A DNA stretch of 12,524 bases from a bacterium (GTDB lineage: Bacteria > KSB1 > UBA2214), in assembly GCA_029560815.1 (NCBI GenBank), contig JAKQKF010000045.1, positions 1-12,524 of the forward strand, given 5' to 3'. How positions within the stretch are numbered: position 1 is the first letter of the stretch; every line of letters starts with the position of its first letter. Made by a program: the position numbers and the translations under genes. A model generated the notes under the pieces. That model was not told the origin of the DNA. It saw only the letters and a list, made by a program, of their open reading frames with translations, and ran no database searches. Of this stretch, positions 6,925 to 12,524 are shown in pieces.

Positions 6925-9900
6925 ATGAAAATCGTGCAGATGCACTTTAAACGTAAAATCCTGCTCCTGCCGCTCTTCATCGGCCTGCCGCTGCTCGCCC
7001 AGGAGGAGATGACTCTGCAGCAGGGGCGCGGCGGCTACAGCGGCTGCCAGGACGCCCACATCCTCGCCAACAAGCCGGACTGGAACACCGGAGCCGAAGA
7101 GGGTCTGGAGGCCACCGGCAACGGCGGGGAAGCGGACGCCAAGCATGTGCTCCTCCGCTTTGACTTGAGCAGCCTGCCGGCGGAGAGCCGTATCGACTCG
7201 GCCTGGATCGAGCTCTATCTGGTCCTGCGGCGGACGCCGCAGATCGCCGCCAAAACCCTGGCGGTTTACCGGCTCAACCGCCCCTGGAACGAAGGGAGCG
7301 GTGAGGATATCGGCGGCTACGACGGCCGCCTTGCCGCCGGCGGCGAGGTCTGCTGGTCTCATGCCGCCTTGCCCGACAGCCCCTGGTCGGTGCCCGGCGC
7401 CAACGGCGTGCCCGATGACCACGCCGCGCTCCCCGAAACCGAACTTTCGATCGATCCCGCCGAGCCGGCCGGCCGCTGGTTTGCCTGGCGCGTGGCCGGA
7501 ATGACGCAGTTCTGGGTGGCCCAACCGGACAGCAATTTCGGCCTGCTGCTGCGCGAGCCGGCGGTTTCGGCCCGGACCGGTATCCTCAACTTCGCCTCCT
7601 CCCGATTCGCGGCCGATTCCCTGCGGCCCCGGCTCCGGCTGAGCCTGGCGAGCCAATCGCCGCAGACCATCGCCCTGACAATGACCGCGGAGGCCGCCTC
7701 CGGGGCGATCACCGTCCACTGGCCCTGCCGCGGCGATGCCGACGGCGACGGCTCGGCCGAGATCGCCCTCGCCCGCGCCGGCGATGCCCAGTGGGGCGCC
7801 AGGCAGAGGATGGACAAGATCGGCAGCGGCTACGATTATACCTTTACGGGGTTGGCATTCGGCCGCTACCATCTCCGCGGCTGGATCAGCGATCCCGATG
7901 GCATCCAGGGCGAAGCGGTCCAGACCCTGCTCAACATCGAACTGAGCCCCAAATCAAGCCGGGCAGGGGAGCTCTATGCTGCGCTGCAGAGCGATAACAG
8001 CGTGCAGGTGGAGCTGACCTTCAGCGACGACGGCAATGCGGACAATTCGGCGCTGCTCGAGCACAAGCCCGCCTCCTCCCTCTCCTGGCAGCAGGACGGA
8101 CCCATGTCCCGTTCGCCGGGACGCTTCAGCCGGCTGCTCACCGGCCTGAGCAGCGGCGAGAGTTGGGATCTGCGCGTCACTCTCCGCGATCCCGACGGCG
8201 TCAACGGCGACTCGATCTTTTCCGCGCAGTTGTACATCCCGCCGGATACCGGGCCGGTGCGCCTGCTCGGCAGCGGACGAAGGAGCTTTGAAATTCAGTC
8301 GGGCGATTTTACAGCGCTCTACGACAGCGCCCGCACCGGCTCTGCCTTGTGGCTCACCTCCTCCCGGAGCCGGCAGTATGTGGTGCGCAATACCATCGCC
8401 AACGGCCTGCCCTTCGCCGTGCTCGACCCGGCGCTCATCGACAGCATTACGATAGCCGCCGACGGCGAGTGCGGATGTATCCAGGCGAGTCTTTACGGCC
8501 ATTGGGGCAGTGTGCAGCAACAGGTCATAATCACCGCTTTCACCGCCCATCCCGGCCTCTTCCGCTGGCAGTGCCTCCTCTCCGGCGCTGAGGCGATCAC
8601 GATCCAGAATGGCGCGGCCGAGTGTTCCTTCTATGACCGGCAGCGCGGCTACAACGTCAGCTCCAATGTCCTCTCCTGGGTCCAGCAGGCGCCGTTTGCC
8701 GCCGGCCTGACCAGCGGCCATGATCCCCTGGCCCTCCAGGGCAGTCTGCTCTATTTTCAGAACTTTACGGCGCTGAACGACTATTTTGCGCTGCAGCGCG
8801 CCGCCCCGCAAGAGTGCGTGCGGCTCACCTCGACAGGATTCGGCTTCGAGCGCCCGGGCGGGAACCGGCCGCTGCGCAGCGAGCCGACCGTCATCACCGA
8901 CGCCTGGCTCTACCTGACCTCCGGTGTGCCCGCTACGGAGAGCGCCAGAGCGGAAAGGTTCATCTCCTCGCTGGCGGCCATTTATGCCCGTATCGACAAA
9001 CCCGCCCCGGAAGAGAGCGACTGGAAAGAGATCGCCGGCAGGATGCTGGCCGATCTGGACGACGAGCGCTGTCTCTCGACCGTCAATGGCCAGCGCTTTC
9101 TCCGCTCCTACGTGGGCGTGCCGCGCCTCGACAACGCCGAGGCGATCACCCAGCTCGACGTGCTGGTCGCGCTGCGCCGCTACGAACAGGTGCACGGCGA
9201 GGTGAGCACCCTCGATGACCATCTCGCGGAGAATCTCTGGCAGTTCTACAACCTGCGGCTCAACACCATGGTCAACGACGCGCCCAATGCGGGGGTGTAT
9301 GAAGGGGACAGCTGGTACGCCCTCCACATCCATCTCGGGCTGGCGCGGCTGGCCAGGATGGGTGACGGCAGCGCGCGCACCCTGCTCTTTCTCTCCCTGC
9401 CCAAACTGATGCGCTTCGCCCGGGCGGTGAATTATGATTTCCCGGTCTTTTTCCGCTACACCGACGATTCGGCGATCTCCGGCCATGAGTACGATGTCAC
9501 AGGCGGTTACGCCTACCTCATGCTCGATGCCTGGCAGCTCAGCGGCGACGAGAGCTATCTCCAGGAGGCCAAACTGGCGGCGGAGCACGTCGCCGGCCAC
9601 GGGTTCGACTATATTTATGAAGCGCACATAACCGCCGCCACCTGCGCCGCCATGGCCCGGCTCTTCCAGATCACCGGCGAAAGCCGCTGGCTGGAGTTGA
9701 GCTACATGCCCTTTGCCAACCTGATGGCGATCTCCTGGCTCTGGGAGTGCGATTACGGCTATGCTGCCGAATACCGCACCTTTTTCGGCTTGAGCCCCAT
9801 GACGGGGGCCGGCGTGATCACGCCGATGGAACAGCACCAGAGCTGGAGCTATCTGCGCGAATACCGCCAGCTCGCGGCCGCCAACCTGCCGGCGGGCCTG

Positions 9901-10461
9901 CTTCAGCTGCTGGACGGCTTTATCGCCCTCACGCCGGCGGTGATGAAATACACCCTGCCGCCCTGGCTGCCCGCCGCGGCGCTGGTCACCGGGCCCACGG
10001 TCTACGATTCCTGGAATGTCCCCGCTTTCCATATTCCCCTCGAGGATCTGCGCGAGGGCTGGCAGAAATCGGGCTCGCTCGGCCAGCAGATCTACGGCGC
10101 CGGCGCACCCCTGGTCTTTGCGGCCGAGCTGACCACCGGCATCGAGGCTTTCGATGCGGAGCCGCAGCTGCCGCAGATGATGCTGCTGGAAAACCATCCC
10201 AACCCCTTCAACGCCGCCACCCGGATCAGCTGGCGGCTGCCGGAGGGGGGCCGCGGCGAAAAGGCCGGATATACCCTGACAATTTATGATATTCTTGGCC
10301 GCAAAGTGCGCGCATTGCCGGTAAATCAGAGTCCGGGGCGAGGCGATGCACTCTGGGATGGCCGCGACGATGCTGCGGCGGCCGTCAGCGGCGGCGTTTA
10401 CCTGATCGTCCTCGAGGGTGGGAGTCAAAGGCTGGTGCACAAGGTGCTGCTGCTGCGCTGA
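6925..10461 (+). CDS. Large exported multidomain protein with CBM96-like module and type IX sorting domain
   Basis: A 1178-residue secreted protein. I chose ATG 6925 because it begins a clean signal peptide (basic FKRK, LLLPLFIGLPLLA, cleavage near A25). The in-frame ATG at 6871 would add 18 hydrophilic residues and overlap the upstream gene; ATG 6940 is an alternative. Domains: ~29-241 DNRLRE/CBM96-like ('HVLLRFDLSSLPAESRIDSA', 'FASSRFAADSLRPRLRL'); ~247-455 two Fn3-like units, each with a DPDG motif (323 and 422), plus a DADGDG calcium-type loop at 271-276; ~460-690 an unassigned beta-rich domain; ~690-1050 a helical domain with motifs VYEGDSWYALH (near 793) and HEYDVTGGYAY (near 854); ~1085-1178 a Por/FlgD-like sorting domain with PNPFN at 1092-1096, 'IYDILGRKVRAL', 'SGGVYLIVLEGG' and terminal LLLR. 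It probably acts on glycan at the cell surface or outside. The catalytic family is unknown, and a non-enzymatic binding role is possible. Confidence 0.85.
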   Translation: MKIVQMHFKRKILLLPLFIGLPLLAQEEMTLQQGRGGYSGCQDAHILANKPDWNTGAEEGLEATGNGGEADAKHVLLRFDLSSLPAESRIDSAWIELYLVLRRTPQIAAKTLAVYRLNRPWNEGSGEDIGGYDGRLAAGGEVCWSHAALPDSPWSVPGANGVPDDHAALPETELSIDPAEPAGRWFAWRVAGMTQFWVAQPDSNFGLLLREPAVSARTGILNFASSRFAADSLRPRLRLSLASQSPQTIALTMTAEAASGAITVHWPCRGDADGDGSAEIALARAGDAQWGARQRMDKIGSGYDYTFTGLAFGRYHLRGWISDPDGIQGEAVQTLLNIELSPKSSRAGELYAALQSDNSVQVELTFSDDGNADNSALLEHKPASSLSWQQDGPMSRSPGRFSRLLTGLSSGESWDLRVTLRDPDGVNGDSIFSAQLYIPPDTGPVRLLGSGRRSFEIQSGDFTALYDSARTGSALWLTSSRSRQYVVRNTIANGLPFAVLDPALIDSITIAADGECGCIQASLYGHWGSVQQQVIITAFTAHPGLFRWQCLLSGAEAITIQNGAAECSFYDRQRGYNVSSNVLSWVQQAPFAAGLTSGHDPLALQGSLLYFQNFTALNDYFALQRAAPQECVRLTSTGFGFERPGGNRPLRSEPTVITDAWLYLTSGVPATESARAERFISSLAAIYARIDKPAPEESDWKEIAGRMLADLDDERCLSTVNGQRFLRSYVGVPRLDNAEAITQLDVLVALRRYEQVHGEVSTLDDHLAENLWQFYNLRLNTMVNDAPNAGVYEGDSWYALHIHLGLARLARMGDGSARTLLFLSLPKLMRFARAVNYDFPVFFRYTDDSAISGHEYDVTGGYAYLMLDAWQLSGDESYLQEAKLAAEHVAGHGFDYIYEAHITAATCAAMARLFQITGESRWLELSYMPFANLMAISWLWECDYGYAAEYRTFFGLSPMTGAGVITPMEQHQSWSYLREYRQLAAANLPAGLLQLLDGFIALTPAVMKYTLPPWLPAAALVTGPTVYDSWNVPAFHIPLEDLREGWQKSGSLGQQIYGAGAPLVFAAELTTGIEAFDAEPQLPQMMLLENHPNPFNAATRISWRLPEGGRGEKAGYTLTIYDILGRKVRALPVNQSPGRGDALWDGRDDAAAAVSGGVYLIVLEGGSQRLVHKVLLLR
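7891..8214 (+). repeat. Tandem Fn3-like units inside the exported protein, marked by a repeated DPDG motif
   Basis: GATCCCGATGGC at 7891 and GATCCCGACGGC at 8188 encode DPDG[IV]xG[ED][AS] in the same context, followed by a similar strand (VQTLLNIEL / IFSAQLYIP). They lie 297 bp (99 codons) apart, the size of one Fn3 or Ig-like unit. The listed span marks the two motif copies; each full unit starts about 75 codons earlier. Identity outside the motif is low, so this is an old internal duplication, not a recent repeat. Confidence 0.45.
10183..10461 (+). other. C-terminal sorting domain (type IX secretion / FlgD-like), coding segment
   Basis: This last ~93-codon segment of the exported protein has the standard order: 'LLENHPNPFNAATRI', a beta strand ending in 'LTIYDILGRKVRAL', 'GDALWDGRDD', 'VSGGVYLIVLEGG' and a final 'KVLLLR'. 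In FCB bacteria such domains direct cargo through the type IX system across the outer membrane. It is the main clue to the taxonomic group here. Related FlgD-Ig-like tails also occur in lineages where type IX secretion has not been shown. Confidence 0.85.
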
Positions 10462-10561
10462 GCCGCTACGTTCATCCCGGAGCCGGAAGGCGTTTGTGCT
10501 GCAAAGGTAAAACGAACAGCGGCCCGTCGCAGTATAGCAAACTGGAAAAAAGGAAAAATTG
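10462..10561 (+). other. Intergenic gap before the isomerase gene
   Basis: About 100 bp, less GC-rich than its surroundings in the second half. GCCGCT (10462-10467) is the reverse complement of AGCGGC (10518-10523), but the loop would be about 50 nt and no T-tract follows, so I do not call a terminator. No convincing -35/-10 pair or FCB-type TTTG/TAxxTTTG promoter was found. An AAGGA site at 10550-10554 serves the next gene. The gap could hold a promoter that I cannot recognise. Confidence 0.4.
10550..10554 (+). promoter_or_regulatory. Ribosome binding site before tandem TTG codons
   Basis: AAGGA lies 4 nt before TTG 10559 and 7 nt before TTG 10562. The better spacing favours TTG 10562, giving a protein starting MKIHRA. 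No in-frame ATG is available before the signal-like hydrophobic stretch. Confidence 0.55.
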
Positions 10562-11938
10562 TTGAAGATTCACAGAGCTATCCTGCTGTCCATGCTCGTT
10601 CTGATGTGTGCCAAAACGCCGGATGAGCGCATCCTCGCCCGTGCCGGCGGCAGGATCATCACAGGGGAAGAGTTCGTCCAGCGCGCCGAGTTCAGCCCGG
10701 AGGTGCGCTTCCGGGGCCCGGAATCGGCCCGGGCGGGCTATCTGCTCGACCTTCTCATCGACGAAAAGATAGCGGCCCAGGCTGCGGAGGAGGCGGGATT
10801 GGATACCGCGACCGCGGTCCGGCAGCTCACCGGATTCATCAAAGAGATGGCGGCCGCGCGCGAGCTTTACCGGCGGGAGGTGCGGGAGCAGGTGCGCATC
10901 GATGAGGCGGAGATCGACTGTGCCGTGGAGTATCAGGCGCAGACGCGCCGGATTGGTTATCTGGTTTTCGACGACCCCGCCCTGGCTGAGGCCTATCGTC
11001 AGCGGCTGGCTGAAGGGACGGCTTTCAACGCCGCGCTGCAATCCCTCTACGGGAGCGCTGCGGACACCGCGCTCAACCGGCGGGAGATCCGCTGGGGATT
11101 CAATGAAGCAGCCATTGAGGAGGCCGCCTATGCCCTGCAGCCGGGACAGGTCTCACCGGTCATCCCGGTTGAAGGCGCTTGCATGGTGATGGTGCTGGAG
11201 GAGATCACGAGTCATCCGGTCACGACGGAGAGCGAAAAGGCCCGGCAGCGGCAGCTGGCGCGCCGCATTCTGCACGGCCGCAAAGAGGCGGCGATCAGCG
11301 ACCGCTTCGTCGCTGTGCTGGCGGCGGAGAAGAAACTCGAATTCAACAAAAACCTGGTGCGGCGGGTAACGGAATTCCTCGCCCGCGCAAGCGGAAACTC
11401 GCAGAAGGACCCCGGCCGGTCGCTCCCTGAAGATGGTCCACTGGCGGCGGAATCGATCGCTGATGCGCGCCGTCTGCTGGCGGGCGAGCTGGAGGCGCCG
11501 CTGGTCACGTGGAGCGATGGCACCCTCAGCCTGCGGCAGATGCTGGAAAAATGGCAGCAGTACAATTTCAGCGTCGATCAGGCCGATGAGGCCGCTTGCC
11601 GGCGCGCCATTGTGCGCGGATTCAGTCTGATCGCCCGGGATGCCCTGCTGGCGGGCGAGGCCGCGCGGCGCGGCTGCGCCGGAGCGGCCGGTGTGCAGAA
11701 AGAGGTGCGAATGTGGCGCGACCACTACCTCGGCCTCGCACTGCAGGAGCAGAGGGAGAACGCCGTCGCCGGGCAGTTCGACTGGCAGCCCCTGCTGAAA
11801 GAGTGGCGCTCACGCTATCCCGTGCAGGTGGACTCGATGCTGCTCGGAACCATTGAATTGAACCCGGCGCCCATGCTGGCGCTGCGTCCGGGCCAGTACA
11901 ACGGGCGCGTGGCGCCGCCCTGGATCCATTTCCGCTAA
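10562..11938 (+). CDS. SurA/PpiC-type peptidyl-prolyl cis-trans isomerase (periplasmic chaperone), probable lipoprotein
   Basis: A 458-residue exported protein that should help outer-membrane or secreted proteins fold in the periplasm. The N-terminus (KIHR, then ILLSMLVLMC) is signal-like. C16 could be lipidated, but Met at -1 is unusual for a lipobox. Residues ~22-125 resemble the SurA N-terminal chaperone region: 'ARAGGRIITGEEF', then 'LLDLLIDEKIAAQAAEEAGL'. Residues ~129-215 form a parvulin-like rotamase domain: 'RRIGYLVFDDPALAEAYRQRL', 'GTAFNAAL', 'WGFNEAAIEEAAYALQPGQVSPVIPVEG' in parts. The C-terminal ~170 residues hold a second helical section ('SLRQMLEKW', 'LIARDALLAGEAARRG'), perhaps another substrate-binding module. 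The start is TTG 10562 (or 10559). It follows the large exported protein by about 100 bp. A role in that protein's export is an inference. I give no symbol because it could be any of several SurA/PrsA-like paralogues. Confidence 0.8.
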   Translation: MKIHRAILLSMLVLMCAKTPDERILARAGGRIITGEEFVQRAEFSPEVRFRGPESARAGYLLDLLIDEKIAAQAAEEAGLDTATAVRQLTGFIKEMAAARELYRREVREQVRIDEAEIDCAVEYQAQTRRIGYLVFDDPALAEAYRQRLAEGTAFNAALQSLYGSAADTALNRREIRWGFNEAAIEEAAYALQPGQVSPVIPVEGACMVMVLEEITSHPVTTESEKARQRQLARRILHGRKEAAISDRFVAVLAAEKKLEFNKNLVRRVTEFLARASGNSQKDPGRSLPEDGPLAAESIADARRLLAGELEAPLVTWSDGTLSLRQMLEKWQQYNFSVDQADEAACRRAIVRGFSLIARDALLAGEAARRGCAGAAGVQKEVRMWRDHYLGLALQEQRENAVAGQFDWQPLLKEWRSRYPVQVDSMLLGTIELNPAPMLALRPGQYNGRVAPPWIHFR

Positions 11939-11977
11939 TGTTCCGGATTCACTTTACGTACAATACCATCCACAAAT

Positions 11978-11981
11978 GAGG
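11978..11981 (+). promoter_or_regulatory. Ribosome binding site for GH130 gene
   Basis: GAGG, within TGAGG, lies 7 nt before the ATG at 11989. The ATG at 11976 is in another frame and does not lead into the GH130 protein. Confidence 0.5.
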
Positions 11982-11988
11982 CATCATC

Positions 11989-12524
11989 ATGACAAACCCC
12001 AGGTTCCACGAGCTGTTCGCCCGGCATCCGCAAAATCCGATCATCGTAACCGCCGACCTCCCTTATCAGGCCAATACGGTTTTCAATGCCGCGGCGGCGC
12101 TGGTCGCCGGTGAAACCCTGCTCCTGATCCGTATCGAGGACCGGCGCGGCATCTCGCATCTGACAGTGGCGCGCAGCAAGGACGGCATCAGCGGCTGGCG
12201 GATCGATCACCAGCCCACCTTCCCGCCCGACGCGGACCATTATCCCGAGGAGCTCTGGGGCGTGGAGGATCCGCGCATCACCTGGATGGAGGAACTGGGC
12301 GAGTTTTGCTTCACCTATACCGCCTACTCCCAGGACGGCCCCCTGGTCTCGCTGGCCCGGACGAAGGATTTTAAAACCTTTGCCCGGCTGGGTGGCGTGC
12401 TGCTGCCCGAGAACAAGGACGCGGCGCTCTTTCCCCGGCGCATCAACGGCCGCTACGCCATGCTCCACCGCCATGTCCTGCACAGCGGCGCCCACATCTG
12501 GATCGCTTTCTCGCCGGACCTCAA
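11989..12524 (+). CDS. GH130 family beta-mannoside phosphorylase/hydrolase-like protein, 3' end outside window
   Basis: The frame is open from ATG 11989 to the window edge (178 codons plus 2 bases) with no stop; family members are usually about 300-400 residues, so roughly half is seen. There is no signal peptide, so it is probably cytoplasmic. GH130 marks in order: HPQNPII (13-19), NAAAALV (33-39), LLLIRIEDRRGISHLTVARS (44-63), WGVEDPRIT (90-98), FTYTAYSQDGPLVSLART (108-125), ENKDAALFPRR (141-151) and YAMLHRH (156-162). D94 in EDPR is the likely general acid, judging by the family's conserved motif as I remember it. Most characterised members phosphorolyse beta-1,4- or beta-1,2-mannosides to mannose 1-phosphate; some are hydrolases. 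The subfamily, and so the linkage, cannot be settled without the missing C-terminal half. The upstream sugar ABC importer fits intracellular use of imported oligosaccharide. Confidence 0.9.
   Translation, partial: MTNPRFHELFARHPQNPIIVTADLPYQANTVFNAAAALVAGETLLLIRIEDRRGISHLTVARSKDGISGWRIDHQPTFPPDADHYPEELWGVEDPRITWMEELGEFCFTYTAYSQDGPLVSLARTKDFKTFARLGGVLLPENKDAALFPRRINGRYAMLHRHVLHSGAHIWIAFSPDL

Noticed and set aside
6856..7872. 338-codon minus-strand frame across the gene boundary near 6914
   Set aside because: Low-complexity composition without motifs; both plus-strand genes beneath it are well supported.
7954..10440. 828-codon open frame on the minus strand opposite the large exported protein
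   Set aside because: Its translation is rich in Gly, Arg, Gln and His with no recognisable domain. It mirrors a plus-strand gene with signal peptide, modules and sorting tail. It is a GC-rich antisense shadow.
10462..10523. GCCGCT/AGCGGC inverted repeat as a terminator after the exported protein gene
   Set aside because: The loop is about 50 nt, the stem only 6 bp and no T-tract follows.
11935..12495. 186-codon minus-strand frame near the right edge
   Set aside because: It lies opposite the GH130 gene, which has many conserved motifs on the plus strand. The antisense product has no domain.
1..12524. CRISPR arrays, tRNA or rRNA genes, insertion sequences, integrase or phage genes
   Set aside because: No regularly spaced repeats, tRNA-like cloverleaf, transposase-like protein or terminal inverted repeats were found by eye on either strand.

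Overview
The window (12,524 bp, GC-rich, almost fully coding) looks like part of a carbohydrate-use locus from a Gram-negative bacterium of the FCB group (Bacteroidota, Ignavibacteria, Calditrichota, KSB1-like lineages). The main evidence is a large exported protein that ends in a Por/FlgD-like C-terminal sorting domain with a PNPFN motif and a terminal LLLR, as in type IX secretion cargo. Lipoprotein signals and a SurA-like periplasmic isomerase also point to a diderm. The exact lineage cannot be read from this sequence. All genes are on the + strand.

Layout: (1) 2-2335, the 3' part of a gene for a large six-hairpin, (alpha/alpha)6-barrel glycosidase-like protein; its start lies left of the window. 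(2) 2343-3662, an ABC sugar-binding lipoprotein, then two MalF/MalG-type permeases (3785-4672 from a TTG start, and 4669-5478). No ATPase gene is present. (3) 5475-6914, a lipoprotein with a predicted helical-barrel fold. (4) 6925-10461, an exported multidomain protein: signal peptide, DNRLRE/CBM96-like module, two Fn3-like repeats, a beta-rich domain, a helical domain and the sorting domain. (5) 10562-11938, a SurA/PpiC-type peptidyl-prolyl isomerase from a TTG start. (6) 11989 to the right edge, the first 178 codons of a GH130 beta-mannoside phosphorylase/hydrolase-like gene. It runs off the window and has no stop codon here.

Genes 1 to 4 are spaced like an operon: a 7-bp gap, a 122-bp gap before the first permease, two ATGA stop/start overlaps, then a 10-bp gap. 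Gaps of about 100 bp and 50 bp precede the isomerase and GH130 genes, and no clear terminator was seen between them.

Working model (inference): the exported protein and the lipoprotein bind or trim a glycan outside the inner membrane. The ABC system imports the oligosaccharide, with an ATPase supplied from elsewhere. GH130 and possibly the first protein then degrade it in the cytoplasm. GH130 suggests a beta-mannoside substrate. The locus would thus be a polysaccharide-utilisation cluster built around an ABC importer rather than a SusCD pair, at least within this window. The helical-barrel proteins at 2-2335, 5475-6914 and 6925-10461 could not be placed in a characterised family and are the best candidates for undescribed biochemistry.
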